NCBI RefSeq assembly: GCF_017833525.1
Contig: NZ_JAFICD010000002.1
Coordinates: forward strand, 310,001 to 374,000
Length of the DNA stretch: 64,000 bases
Origin: Duganella sp. 1411
Lineage (GTDB): Bacteria; Pseudomonadota; Gammaproteobacteria; Burkholderiales; Burkholderiaceae_D
Reading direction: 5' to 3'
The position numbers were made by a program, and so were the translations under genes. Numbering within the stretch: position 1 is the first letter of the stretch; each line of letters starts with the position of its first letter. The notes under the pieces are model-generated. The model was not told where the DNA came from. It worked only from the letters and a program-made list of their open reading frames with translations, and searched no databases. Positions 16,687 through 25,792 of the stretch are shown here, in pieces.

Positions 16687-17961
16687 GTGATGCCCCCCTT
16701 CCGTTCCCTCAGCCGCCGCATCGTGCTCGCCTACCTGGTGTTCGCCTCGATCGCCAGCGCCTCGTTCGCCGTGATCGCCGCCCAGGCGGTCGAGCGCGTC
16801 GAAGGGCGGCTGGTGAACCAGCGGCTGGCGGAAGTGGCCAACTGGGCCTCGCCGCGTTATGCCGGCCACCTGCCGGTCGAACTGCCGGCCGGACTGAGCT
16901 TCCACCACGACGCCGAGATCCCCAAGGCGCTGCGCGGACTGCCGGGCGGCGCCTCGCGCATCGCGCTCACCGGCGCCCGGCTCCACGTGTTCAGCGGCCA
17001 CGACACGCAGGGCGAGTTCGTCGTCGTCGACCACCACAGCGACTACGATGCGATCGAGCTGCTGGTGTATGGCATGTTCGCCGTCGGCTTCGCCGGCTTC
17101 CTGCTGTCGTCGCTGATGTTCGGCGCCTTCATCGGCCGCCGCGTGGTCACGCCCATCATGGCGCTGGCCGCCGCCGTCGAGGCGCGCCGCGAACCCTTGC
17201 CGGCGCTGGACCAGTCCGACGAACTGGGCGAGCTGGCGCGGGCGTTCGCCGCGCGCACCGCCGAGCTGTCGGCCGTGCTCGACCGCGAGCGTTTCTTCAC
17301 CGGCGACGTCAGCCACGAGTTGCGCACCCCGCTCACCGTCATCCGCGGCGCCGCCGAAATCATCCTGTCGCAGGCGGCCGCGCCGCCGGTGCTGCTTGCC
17401 GCCGGGCGCATCGACCGCGCCGCGCGCGAAGCCTCCGACGCGGTGGCCGTGCTGCTACTGCTGGCGCGCGCGCCGGACCGGCTCGGAACGACAGCCGTTC
17501 GCGTCGATGAACTGGCCGGCGCCGAGTGCGCGCGTTGCCAGGCGCTGACCGCGCACAAGCCGGTGACGTTGCGCTACGCGGGCGGCGCCGCGCTGACGGT
17601 CGAGGCGCCGCGCGAGTTGCTGGTCGCGCTGATCGGCAACCTGGTGCGCAACGCCTGCATCCACACCGATCAGGGAGAGGTGCGCGTCGGCCTGGAAGAC
17701 CGGACGCTGGTGGTCGAGGACACCGGGCCGGGCCTGCCGCCGGCGGCGCGGGCGCATCTGGCGCACCAGCGCACCCCGGCCGGCGAGTCCGGCTCGGCCG
17801 GGACGGGGCTCGGCCTGGGGCTGGTGCGGCGCATCTGCGCCTGCCTGGACGCCGGCCTGAGCTACACCGAACGGGACGGCGGCGGCAGCCGGTTCGAAGT
17901 GCGGTTTTCGCCAGCGGCAAGCGCTGCCGACCTCACTGATCCATCAATTGGTATTTCTTGA
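16687..17961 (+). CDS. Orphan HisKA-type sensor histidine kinase
   Basis: A 424-aa sensor kinase: TM1 (about residues 12-32), a short periplasmic domain, TM2 (about 122-145), HAMP-like segment, HisKA motif DVSHELRTPLTVIRG with the phospho-accepting His near residue 210, N-box GNLVRNACIH and a G-box GTGLGLGLVRRI. The start is either GTG 16687 or ATG 16690; neither has a good ribosome-binding site. No response regulator is encoded next to it, so its partner is elsewhere. The end overlaps the converging lipoprotein gene by 29 bases. Confidence 0.85.
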   Translation: MMPPFRSLSRRIVLAYLVFASIASASFAVIAAQAVERVEGRLVNQRLAEVANWASPRYAGHLPVELPAGLSFHHDAEIPKALRGLPGGASRIALTGARLHVFSGHDTQGEFVVVDHHSDYDAIELLVYGMFAVGFAGFLLSSLMFGAFIGRRVVTPIMALAAAVEARREPLPALDQSDELGELARAFAARTAELSAVLDRERFFTGDVSHELRTPLTVIRGAAEIILSQAAAPPVLLAAGRIDRAAREASDAVAVLLLLARAPDRLGTTAVRVDELAGAECARCQALTAHKPVTLRYAGGAALTVEAPRELLVALIGNLVRNACIHTDQGEVRVGLEDRTLVVEDTGPGLPPAARAHLAHQRTPAGESGSAGTGLGLGLVRRICACLDAGLSYTERDGGGSRFEVRFSPAASAADLTDPSIGIS

Positions 17962-18280
17962 CGACGCCGGCCTGGTCAAACAGGATCGACAGCTCCCTGG
18001 TATTGTCCGCGCTACTCAGCAGCAAATTCACGTACGGCACCGAGTCGACGGCTTTCGAGTACCCCACTTGGTACAGCCACACTTCATAACCATTGGAAAA
18101 CTTGGTGACCTCGGCGGCACCGAACGCCGCGCTGATATCCGCCCTGGTCGAGCTGCCGATCACGATGGTGCTCGCGGCCCGCTCCCGGGTCAGCGTTTTG
18201 ACCGCGCCGTTGCCGGTCGACGCGCAGCCGGCCACCGCCGCCAGTGCCAGCAAGGCGATCAGCCGCAGGCTTTTATCCAT
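17933..18280 (-). CDS. Small lipoprotein, SmpA/OmlA-like
   Basis: A 115-aa lipoprotein: signal peptide with lipobox AAVAGCAS, then a domain with GSSTRADISAAFGAAEVT and SNGYEVWLYQVGY, which resembles the BamE/SmpA/OmlA-like small outer-membrane lipoproteins. The start could also be ATG 18298, which overlaps the upstream stop as ATGA; I favour 18280 because AGGGG precedes it, but translational coupling makes the longer form possible. It is the last gene of the ExbB/ExbD operon and may anchor or tune that system at the outer membrane. Confidence 0.72.
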   Translation of the reverse strand: MDKSLRLIALLALAAVAGCASTGNGAVKTLTRERAASTIVIGSSTRADISAAFGAAEVTKFSNGYEVWLYQVGYSKAVDSVPYVNLLLSSADNTRELSILFDQAGVVKKYQLMDQ

Positions 18281-18294
18281 TGCCGATCGTCCCC

Positions 18295-19149
18295 TCATGG
18301 CTGCCCGCCCGCCGGCGCCGCCTGGGTCACGCTGGATGGCTCGTCGTCCATATAGTCGAATCGCAGCAAGGTGGCATCCGACCAGCCCTTGTCGTACAGC
18401 GACTTGAACTTGACCATGAACACGCGTTCGCGCAACAACATCCAGTCCTCCTGGCTCGGCATCATCGGCGCCGTCGGACCATGCAGCATCGCGGCGGGCA
18501 TGACGGCGCGCCGCTCGCCGTCAACCAGGGTGATGCTGAACACGGGCCGGTCGGCGAAAAAAAACATATTCAGAGGAATCGTGCGGCATGCATTCTCCAG
18601 CTTGGTGACCATCACATTGATCGGATGATGCACATAGGCGAGCAGGTCGCCGGCCATGGCCACTTTGCATTCGAGCAGCAAATCGCCGAGGCGGCGCGCG
18701 TTCGGCGGCACCCCGGGGCTGCGGACGTCGGCGCGCCACGCCAGGCTCTTGGCCTTGCGGTTGAACTGGACCACCGCGTTGTCGTTGACCGCATCGGCGT
18801 GCCTCGGCACGACAAATGTCTGATCCGCCGCCAGCGACACCGGGATGTTGGTGCGCGCCCCGGCGATCTGCAGCACCAGCCCATCCATGGACACGCCTGC
18901 CTGGCGCGGCCAGACCCTGAAGCGCAGCGACGCTCCCGGCGCCAGATCGCGGTCCCTGTCGAACACGTCCATGCCGGCCAGGATGTCGCGATACGATTTC
19001 TCGTCGCGGTCGTCCACCGTGCCGGGCACCTCCACCACCGGGATCGCCGGCTCCGTGGCCGCCCTGTCGGCGGCGGCGCGCGCGGGCGACGCCGAAAGAC
19101 ATAGCAGCATCGCCAAGGCCAGCCACCGCTTGGCGGAATGAGACTTCAT
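18295..19149 (-). CDS. Periplasmic protein of unknown function
   Basis: A 284-aa protein with a Sec signal peptide (LALAMLLCLSASPARA) and a beta-rich mature part. I do not recognise the family. Recognisable stretches are VFDRDRDLAPGASLRFRVWP and PLNMFFFADRPVFSITLVDG. It lies 90 bases after the ExbD-partner gene and is coupled to the lipoprotein gene downstream. The AT-rich gap upstream contains TATATTTATATTAAT-like sequence and could hold an internal promoter. Confidence 0.65.
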   Translation of the reverse strand: MKSHSAKRWLALAMLLCLSASPARAAADRAATEPAIPVVEVPGTVDDRDEKSYRDILAGMDVFDRDRDLAPGASLRFRVWPRQAGVSMDGLVLQIAGARTNIPVSLAADQTFVVPRHADAVNDNAVVQFNRKAKSLAWRADVRSPGVPPNARRLGDLLLECKVAMAGDLLAYVHHPINVMVTKLENACRTIPLNMFFFADRPVFSITLVDGERRAVMPAAMLHGPTAPMMPSQEDWMLLRERVFMVKFKSLYDKGWSDATLLRFDYMDDEPSSVTQAAPAGGQP

Positions 19150-19239
19150 GTTGGACGCCCTGTTTGAATTAACTTTCTAACAATCACCACGCGAGATATT
19201 AATATAAATATAACCTCCAGGGAAGTGGCCGCGCCTGCT

Positions 19240-20763
19240 TTATTTGGTCAACACCAATGAGAAAAACAAACGTGTCGGCCCGTTCGCCATTTTGAAGAAG
19301 ATTTTGTTGCGGCCCTTCCTGAAATGGACCTTGCGCAGCCCCTCGGTCATATTCAGATCCCGCGCATGGGTGTTGGGCACGTCGTACAACACGTTCCAGA
19401 ACCACAGCTTATTGATGTTGCCGCCGGCCCAGACTTGCGCATCGTTGACCCAGACCTGGGCGTCGTCGTCGGCGCCTAGCCACAGCGTCAGATCCTGGTC
19501 GCGGTCCATCATCAGCTCGGTATAGCCGTAGTACACCGCATCTTCGTCCGGGTCCGGCGGCACCAGCGGATAGCTGGCGGCGCTCACATAGCGCCACTTC
19601 AACAGCCGGCCGCCCTTGCCGACATACGCGGCGTCCAGCACCACGCCCTGTTCGGGCGGATGACGATGGTTGGAGAACAGCCCCTTGCCGTGCTTGCCGT
19701 CAAAGGGACCGATCAAATACCAGCTGTTGACGTAGACGCGATTGGCGAATTCGCCGCCCCGGCCCAGCACGCGCCCCACTCCCTTGGTCATCCTGTGCGC
19801 GTCGACCGGCGGGATCTGGCCGATCCCCGGATTGAAGATCGCCTCGCCGGGGCGGCTGTAATTGCGCACCGTCCCTGTCGGCAGCACCACGTCGCGATTG
19901 ATAAAGGCCGCCATCCGCCGCGCGATGGCGCCCATGCCGCGCTCGCCGTCAACTGATAGTCCGTCGTTGGGGCCGGTGAAAATCCTGCCCGCCCCGCCGC
20001 CGCCGCCCTCCTGGTCCGGGGCGGTTCCGCTCTGCTCGCCGCTTGAGGCGTCGGTGGTCACGGCCACACCGTCCTGCCGTTGGGCGAGGTCCTGCTGGCG
20101 CCGCAGCAGCGCGGCGCGCGCCTCCGTTTCAAGCCGCTCGATTTCCGCTGCCAATTGGCCGGGCGCGCCGTTCGCCGGTGGTGCGCCATTCGGCGGTGGC
20201 GCGGCGTTCGCCCGTGGCGCGCCGTTCGGCGGCGGCGCGGAATCCGCCGGTGGGGCGCCGTTCGCCAGTGGCGTGGCGTTCGGCGGTGGCGCGTCGAGCA
20301 GCTTACGCGCCTGCTCCCGCGGAATCTTCTGGATTCTGGCCAGCTCGGCCGCTTTCAGATCTTTCTCGATCTCGGCGATGGAGGCCGACAGCTCCCTCGC
20401 CTGCGCCAGCAACCGCTCCGGCCGGGTCGGCAGCGACGTGGCGCTGAAGTCCGGCTCGTCCACAGCACCGGCGCCGTCGGACGGTGGCGCGCCGGGGCGG
20501 CTTTGGTCCAACAAGTCCTTGATTTTCGCCATGTCCTGCACGCGCTTTTCAACGCTGGAGCGCTTTGCCAGCGCGGCGCCGGCGCTCACTTGCCGATCCA
20601 CCTGCTCGCTCTGGCGGGCCAATTGCACCCGGTGGACACCGAAGTAATACAGCAGCACGATCAGCAGCGCGTGCGCCGCCAGCGAGAACAGCACGTGGCC
20701 ATACCGCCCCACGCCCTCCAGGCGGGACGGGACCTCCCATTCGTCAACGTGGTCCATCCTCAT
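19240..20763 (-). CDS. Membrane-anchored jelly-roll protein, TonB-like partner of ExbBD
   Basis: A 507-aa protein with an N-terminal cytoplasmic start, one transmembrane segment (about residues 22-42), a coiled-coil stretch, a Pro/Asn/Gly/Ala-rich repeat linker (about 155-205) and a C-terminal domain from about 330. That domain has SWYLIGPFDGKHGKG, LWLGADDDAQVWVND and RKGRNKIFFKMANG, a pattern seen in PA14/jelly-roll carbohydrate-binding-type modules. The TonB-like topology and the ATGA overlap with the ExbD gene suggest it transmits proton-motive force from ExbBD into the periplasm. No classic TonB C-terminal domain is visible. Confidence 0.7.
   Translation of the reverse strand: MRMDHVDEWEVPSRLEGVGRYGHVLFSLAAHALLIVLLYYFGVHRVQLARQSEQVDRQVSAGAALAKRSSVEKRVQDMAKIKDLLDQSRPGAPPSDGAGAVDEPDFSATSLPTRPERLLAQARELSASIAEIEKDLKAAELARIQKIPREQARKLLDAPPPNATPLANGAPPADSAPPPNGAPRANAAPPPNGAPPANGAPGQLAAEIERLETEARAALLRRQQDLAQRQDGVAVTTDASSGEQSGTAPDQEGGGGGAGRIFTGPNDGLSVDGERGMGAIARRMAAFINRDVVLPTGTVRNYSRPGEAIFNPGIGQIPPVDAHRMTKGVGRVLGRGGEFANRVYVNSWYLIGPFDGKHGKGLFSNHRHPPEQGVVLDAAYVGKGGRLLKWRYVSAASYPLVPPDPDEDAVYYGYTELMMDRDQDLTLWLGADDDAQVWVNDAQVWAGGNINKLWFWNVLYDVPNTHARDLNMTEGLRKVHFRKGRNKIFFKMANGPTRLFFSLVLTK
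20165..20290 (-). repeat. Seven-copy 18-bp in-frame repeat
   Basis: Seven degenerate 18-bp units encode a six-residue Pro-Pro-x-Asn-Gly-Ala type repeat in the linker of the TonB-like protein. Being in frame, copy-number changes would alter linker length without breaking the gene. Confidence 0.8.
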
Positions 20764-21188
20764 CGCGCGCTACGGGTGTGCATGGAAATGTTGGTCAACC
20801 GCTCGAACTGGCACAGGTCGAGCACGTGCACGATGTCCTGGTACTTCGCCAGTTGGTCGCCGTCGATGCGGACGCGGCGCGCCGGATCGCGGGCCGCCTC
20901 CATTTTCAGGCGCCCGTGCAGGGCCTGGGTCGACACCGGCTCGCCATCGAGGAACAATTCGCCGTTCTTGTCGACACCGATCACCAGCGGCGCCGGGCCG
21001 GCCTCGTCGCGCTCCAGGCTGACCTGCGACATCGGCAACGTCACCGGCAACTCCTTTTGCGGCTTGTGCTGCTCCGGCTGTTTGAACGACGTCGCCACCA
21101 TGAAGAACATCAGCAGGAAGAAGATGCAGTCGATCAGCGCGATCAAGCCGATTTCCGGCTGTTCGTCCTCGCCCAGGTTAATGCGCAT
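20760..21188 (-). CDS. ExbD/TolR-type protein
   Basis: A 142-aa ExbD/TolR family member with a short cytoplasmic N-terminus, one transmembrane helix LIALIDCIFFLLMFFMVATS carrying the key Asp20, and a periplasmic domain ending in a conserved 'VRIDGDQLAKYQDIVHVLD' type segment. With ExbB it forms a proton channel that drives a periplasmic partner. The gene overlaps the ExbB gene by 11 bases and the downstream TonB-like gene by four, so the three are tightly coupled. Confidence 0.88.
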   Translation of the reverse strand: MRINLGEDEQPEIGLIALIDCIFFLLMFFMVATSFKQPEQHKPQKELPVTLPMSQVSLERDEAGPAPLVIGVDKNGELFLDGEPVSTQALHGRLKMEAARDPARRVRIDGDQLAKYQDIVHVLDLCQFERLTNISMHTRSAR

Positions 21189-21903
21189 GGGACACCACGT
21201 GCAGGTTTTGCGGCGCGGCGTCGCCGTGCAGGAACCACTCGTCGATCAGGTGGTTGATCTTTTTTTCCAGCGCCAGCCCGAAAAACGCCTGGCGGTTCTT
21301 GAAGAAATGGTGCATCGCCAGCGCCGGCAGGGCCACGCACAAGCCGCCGGCGGTATTGATCAAGGCCTTCGAAATGCCGCCGGCCAGCAGCGCCGGATTA
21401 CCCATGCCCTCGGAAAACGCGATCACGTGGAAGGCGTCGATCATGCCGACCACGGTGCCGAGCAAACCGACGATGGGCGCCACCGTGGCGACGATCGCCA
21501 GCGCATAGGCCTTTTGCTGATGGTGCCGCAATTCCATCGAGGCGATGTCGCCGGCGCCGCTGTTGACGATGGCGTATCCATGCTGGCGGTGATCGGCCAT
21601 ATAGCCGATCACGCGCGCCAGCGTGCTGTCCTCTTCGGCCAGCAGTTGCTGAAGCCTGGCGAAATCCTGCGCCGCCCACAGCGGCTTGACGCGTTCGACC
21701 AGTCCCTCGGGGACGATGGCGCGGGCGCGGAAATGCATCAGGCGCTCGACCGTCACGGCCAGGAACAGGATCGACAGCCCGAGCGTCACGATGATGGCCG
21801 CGCCGCCCTCCGCCGCCTGCTCGACGATATTGATCTCGGCCGCGTGCCCGCTATTCTGGACGGCGAGCGCGGCAAACAACAAGACGGTTAAATTTTTATG
21901 CAT
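21178..21903 (-). CDS. ExbB/TolQ/MotA-type proton channel protein
   Basis: A 241-aa MotA/TolQ/ExbB family protein. It has a signal-like first hydrophobic segment and three further transmembrane helices; the last two hold the family signature IVATVAPIVGLLGTVVGMIDAF and ISKALINTAGGLCVALPALAMH. It forms the pentameric channel that, with ExbD, converts proton flow to mechanical work. It heads an operon of five genes on the minus strand. The 220-base upstream region contains GATATTTTTAA, a possible -10 region. Confidence 0.88.
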   Translation of the reverse strand: MHKNLTVLLFAALAVQNSGHAAEINIVEQAAEGGAAIIVTLGLSILFLAVTVERLMHFRARAIVPEGLVERVKPLWAAQDFARLQQLLAEEDSTLARVIGYMADHRQHGYAIVNSGAGDIASMELRHHQQKAYALAIVATVAPIVGLLGTVVGMIDAFHVIAFSEGMGNPALLAGGISKALINTAGGLCVALPALAMHHFFKNRQAFFGLALEKKINHLIDEWFLHGDAAPQNLHVVSHAH

Positions 21904-22126
21904 ATCGATCCGGGTTGGTTAAAAATATCGGCACCTGTTGGGGTCCGCGACGTTCCATGCATATAAGCAAAGTCCGCGCCAGCGGCAGGGCCGCTGTTTC
22001 CGGCGCGATAACGAACGGATCGGCAGCGTCCCCGTTCATTTCCGGACACTCAACGTTCGGAAACGAACAGTTCCTGCTGATAGGCAATCGTGCCCCGCCC
22101 GCGTGCCGATCTGGCTATATTGAGCC

Positions 22127-23023
22127 ATGGGAAAAATCTATATCGGCATCTCGGGCTGGCGCTACCAGGGCTGGCGCGGCGTGTTTTATCCGGAAGATCT
22201 GGCGCAGGCGCGCGAGCTCGAATTCGCCTCGCGCGCGCTGCCGACGATAGAGCTCAACGGCTCGTTCTACTCGCTGCAGCGGCCGTCGAGCTACGCCGCC
22301 TGGTACGCGGCCACCCCGCCCGGCTTCGTCTTCAGCCACAAGGGCAACCGCTACCTGACCCACATCCTGCGCCTGGGCGACGGCATCGACAAGGCGCTGG
22401 CCAACGTCATGGCCTCGGGCGTGTTGGCGCTGCGGGAAAAACTCGGACCGTTCCTGTGGCAGCTGCCGCCCAACTTCCGCTTCGACGCCGAGCGGCTCGA
22501 GCATTTTTTCAGCCTGCTGCCGCGCGACCTGGAACAGGCGCGGCATCTGGCGCGCCGGCACGAGCCGCGCATGAACGGCAAGGTCATGCTCGACATCGAC
22601 GCCAACCACAAGCTGCGCCACGCGCTGGAGATCCGCCACGACAGCTTCGTCGACCCGGCGTTCGTGGCGCTGCTGCGCAAATACAAAGTGGCGCTGGTGG
22701 TGGCCGACACCGCCGGCAAGTTTCCGTACTACGAGGATGTGACGTCCGACTTCATGTACCTGCGCCTGCACGGCGCCGAGGAACTGTACGCCAGCGGCTA
22801 CGACGACGCGGCGCTGGAACGCTGGGCCGCGCGCATCCGCGCCTGGAGCACGGGCGGACAGCCGCACGACGCCCGGCTAATTTCGGACAAGGCGGCGCCG
22901 GCGCGCGCCAAACGCGACGTCTACTGCTACTTCGACAACGACATCAAGGTGCGGGCGCCGTTCGACGCGCGCGGCCTGATCGACAAGCTGGGGCTGGGCG
23001 CCGGCCTGGCGTCATTTGGCTGA
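22127..23023 (+). CDS. DUF72 family protein
   Basis: A 298-aa protein of the DUF72 (YecE-like, TIM-barrel) family: the N-terminus IYIGISGWRYQGWRGVFYP, the NGSFYSLQ stretch and the late YLRLHG and YCYFDND segments are diagnostic. The biochemical role of this family is not established. It is monocistronic, with its 3' end overlapping the converging CLC gene by 12 bases. Confidence 0.88.
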   Translation: MGKIYIGISGWRYQGWRGVFYPEDLAQARELEFASRALPTIELNGSFYSLQRPSSYAAWYAATPPGFVFSHKGNRYLTHILRLGDGIDKALANVMASGVLALREKLGPFLWQLPPNFRFDAERLEHFFSLLPRDLEQARHLARRHEPRMNGKVMLDIDANHKLRHALEIRHDSFVDPAFVALLRKYKVALVVADTAGKFPYYEDVTSDFMYLRLHGAEELYASGYDDAALERWAARIRAWSTGGQPHDARLISDKAAPARAKRDVYCYFDNDIKVRAPFDARGLIDKLGLGAGLASFG

Positions 23024-24280
23024 AGGCGGCGGCAAGCGGTCGCGCGGCACCGGCGGCACGCGGTACTTGGCCATGCCGGCCTTTTGCGAACGGTAGATGC
23101 CGCAGCGGCCCGAGAACAGATAGGCGACCACGCACGCGAGCGCCGCGAAGGGCCCGATCTGCGGCCCGAACAACTCGATCGCCATGATGGTCGACGCCAG
23201 CGGCGTGTTGGCCGCCCCCGCGAACACGGCGACAAAGCCCAGCGCCGCCAGCAGCGGGAAAGGCAGGTGCAGCAAGGGCGCCAGCGCGTTGCCCAGCGTG
23301 GCGCCGATGAAGAACAACGGCGTCACCTCGCCGCCTTTGAAGCCGCTGCCCAGCGACGCCACGGTGAAAGCGAATTTGCCGAAGAAATCCCAGGGCGCCA
23401 GCGGCTGCCGGAACGCCTCGACGATCACCGGGATACCGAGGCCGATGTAGCGGCTGCCGAGCAGCCACACGGCGACGGCGACGAGCGCGCCGCCGAGCAT
23501 CGGCCGCAACGGCGCATACGGGACATGGCGCTTCATGAAGGACGACGCGGCATGCGTGGATTTGGCGAAGGCCATGCCGGCCAGGCCGAACGCGATGCCG
23601 GCCACCAGCACGGCGGCGACGCTGGCCAGGCCGATGGCGACCACCGCGTCCATCGGGTAATGGGTGTGGTGCACGCCCCAGGCCATGCCCACCTGGTCGG
23701 CGGCGACGGCGGCGACCACGCAGGGGAAGATGGCGTCGTAGCGCAGGCGGCCGACGGCCAGCACCTCCATGCCGAAGATGGCGCCGGCCAGCGGCGTGCC
23801 GAAGACGGAGGCGAAACCGGCGCTGATGCCGGCCATGAGCACGATGCGGCGGTCGGCGTGGCGCAGCCGCAGCGCGTAGGTCAGCTGGTCGGCCAGCGCT
23901 CCGCCCATCTGCACGGCGGTGCCCTCGCGGCCGACCGAGGCGCCGAACAGGTGGGAGACGACGGTGCCGACCAGCACCAGCGGCGCCATGCGCAGCGGCA
24001 CGACCTTTTGCGGATCGTGGATCTCGTCGATCAGCAGGTTGTTGCCGGCCTCGACACTGGCACCGGTTTTCAGGTACAGCCAACCGACGGCGAAGCCGGC
24101 CAGCGGCAACAGCCAAACGATCCACGGGTGCGCCTCGCGCCAGCCGGTGGCGGCATCGAGCGCGAACAGGAAGAAGGCGGAGGCCGAGCCGCTCAGCGCG
24201 GCGATGGCGCCGGCGATGCAGGTCCATTTGCCGACGTACGACAGCAAGGCTGTTTGTTCAGGGTAAAGGGATACTTTCAT
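23012..24280 (-). CDS. CLC-type chloride channel/antiporter
   Basis: A 422-aa CLC protein with about ten hydrophobic helices. Signatures are GASVGREGTAVQMG (selectivity-filter region including the GREGP-like loop, here GREGT) and GSGFKGGEVTPLFFIG. The usual N-terminal GSGIP motif is replaced, as in the ClcB-like branch. The ATG at 24280 fits MKVSLYPEQ. The function is chloride or fluoride transport across the inner membrane; which one cannot be decided from sequence by eye. Confidence 0.85.
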   Translation of the reverse strand: MKVSLYPEQTALLSYVGKWTCIAGAIAALSGSASAFFLFALDAATGWREAHPWIVWLLPLAGFAVGWLYLKTGASVEAGNNLLIDEIHDPQKVVPLRMAPLVLVGTVVSHLFGASVGREGTAVQMGGALADQLTYALRLRHADRRIVLMAGISAGFASVFGTPLAGAIFGMEVLAVGRLRYDAIFPCVVAAVAADQVGMAWGVHHTHYPMDAVVAIGLASVAAVLVAGIAFGLAGMAFAKSTHAASSFMKRHVPYAPLRPMLGGALVAVAVWLLGSRYIGLGIPVIVEAFRQPLAPWDFFGKFAFTVASLGSGFKGGEVTPLFFIGATLGNALAPLLHLPFPLLAALGFVAVFAGAANTPLASTIMAIELFGPQIGPFAALACVVAYLFSGRCGIYRSQKAGMAKYRVPPVPRDRLPPPSAK

Positions 24281-24362
24281 GCGGCCAACGGCAACTCCGG
24301 GGTCAGGTCCACCAATTCTACACGAGCACATGTTGACAGTTAACCCGACGGGCCACACCAGA

Positions 24363-24390
24363 GGGGTCGTACCCCATTGGGTACGACCCC
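24363..24390. repeat. Perfect 12-bp-stem palindrome
   Basis: GGGGTCGTACCC and its exact inverse flank a four-base loop. No T tract follows on either strand. It lies next to a GGGGTCAGGTCC sequence at 24299 that resembles one arm of the repeat at 31797, so it looks like a dispersed intergenic repeat between the CLC and multicopper oxidase genes. It may act as a terminator for the oxidase operon. Confidence 0.6.
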
Positions 24391-24427
24391 GCGGTGGATC
24401 GCCGTGCGGGTCTAAAACCAGCGCCGT

Positions 24428-25792
24428 TTAATGATGGTGCTTGGCGTCGCGCTTGACGTTCATCGCGTCCTCCGGCTTGGACGGCGCCGCGCCCGGCGCG
24501 CGCGGCGCCGGCGGCACCTCGCCGCGCCACTCGTAGGCCACCGTCCCCTTCGGATGCTGGTACCAGCCCGGGTCCTTGTAGTCGTTGCGCGCCAGCCCCT
24601 CGCGCACTTTGACCGTGGTGAACATCCCCCCCATCTCGACGCCGCCGAACGGACCGTCCCCGCTCATCATCGGCAGCGTGTTCTCCGGCAGCGGCATCTG
24701 CATGCCGTCCATCGAGCCGCCCTTGTCGCCCATAGCCATATATCCCGGCACCAGCTTGTTGATCTTCTCGGCCACGCCGGCTTGGTCGACCCCGATCATG
24801 GTCGGCACGCCGTGCCCCATCGCGTTCATCGTGTGGTGGGATTTGTGGCAGTGGAAGGCCCAATCGCCCGGCGCGTCGGCGATGAACTCGATGGCCCGCA
24901 TCTGGCCGACGGCGACGTCGGTGGTCACCTCCGGCCAGCGCGCCGACGGCCGCACCCAGCCGCCGTCCGTACCCGTGACCTCGAAGCTGTGGCCGTGCAG
25001 GTGGATCGGGTGGTTGGTCATCGTCAGGTTGCCGGCGCGGATGCGCACCCGGTCGTTCTTGCGCACCACCATCGGATCGATGCCCGGGAAGGCGCGGCTG
25101 TTGAAGGTCCACAGATTAAAGTCGAGCATCGTGTTGATCTTCGGCGTGTAGCTGCCCGGATCGATGTCGTAGGCGCTGAGCAGGAAGACGAAATCGCGGT
25201 CCACCGCGTGCTGCCGCGGGTCTTTCGGATGCGTGATCCAGAAGCCCATCATCCCCATCGCCATCTGCGCCATCTCGTCGGCGTGCGGGTGGTACATGAA
25301 GGTGCCGGCGTGCCGCGCGACGAATTCATAGACGAAGGTTTTACCCGGCTGGATGCCGGGCTGCGTCAAGCCGGTGACGCCGTCCATGCCGTTCGGCAGA
25401 AGCTGGCCGTGCCAGTGCACGCTGGTGTGCTCGGGCAGTTTGTTGGTGACGAAGATGCGCACGCGGTCGCCCTCCACCACCTCGATGGTCGGACCTGGAC
25501 TCTGGCCGTTGTAGCCCCACAGGTTGGCCGTCATGCCGGGCGCCAGCTCGCGCACCACCGGTTCGGCCACCAGGTGGAACTCCTTGACGCCGTCCTTCAT
25601 CCGCCACGGCAGGGTCCAGCCGTTGAGCGTGACGACGGGATTGTAAGGGCGGCCGTTGGGCGGCACCAGCGGCGGCGCGGTGGCGGCCGACGATTGCACC
25701 GGCGCCTCCGGCAGCGAAGCCGCGCCGGCCTTGGTGACCATGCCGGCACCGATCAGGGCCGCGCCGCTGAGGAATGATCTGCGGGTGGTCAT
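24428..25792 (-). CDS. Periplasmic multicopper oxidase
   Basis: A 454-aa enzyme exported by the Tat route (TTRRSFLSGAALIGAG). All copper motifs are present: HWHG, HPHAD, NHPIHLHGHSF and HCHKSHH, in the order type 2/3 and type 1 sites. Such enzymes oxidise Cu(I) or phenolics and protect the periplasm. The C-terminus is Met- and His-rich (GGSMDGMQMPLPEN and a final HHH), typical of CopA/CueO-like copper handling. It is translationally coupled (ATGA) to the TolC-like gene upstream. Confidence 0.9.
   Translation of the reverse strand: MTTRRSFLSGAALIGAGMVTKAGAASLPEAPVQSSAATAPPLVPPNGRPYNPVVTLNGWTLPWRMKDGVKEFHLVAEPVVRELAPGMTANLWGYNGQSPGPTIEVVEGDRVRIFVTNKLPEHTSVHWHGQLLPNGMDGVTGLTQPGIQPGKTFVYEFVARHAGTFMYHPHADEMAQMAMGMMGFWITHPKDPRQHAVDRDFVFLLSAYDIDPGSYTPKINTMLDFNLWTFNSRAFPGIDPMVVRKNDRVRIRAGNLTMTNHPIHLHGHSFEVTGTDGGWVRPSARWPEVTTDVAVGQMRAIEFIADAPGDWAFHCHKSHHTMNAMGHGVPTMIGVDQAGVAEKINKLVPGYMAMGDKGGSMDGMQMPLPENTLPMMSGDGPFGGVEMGGMFTTVKVREGLARNDYKDPGWYQHPKGTVAYEWRGEVPPAPRAPGAAPSKPEDAMNVKRDAKHHH

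Noticed and set aside
20080..21891. Long plus-strand frame opposite the ExbB/ExbD genes
   Set aside because: Basic, repeat-biased antisense sequence; the minus strand has clear ExbB, ExbD and anchor-protein features.
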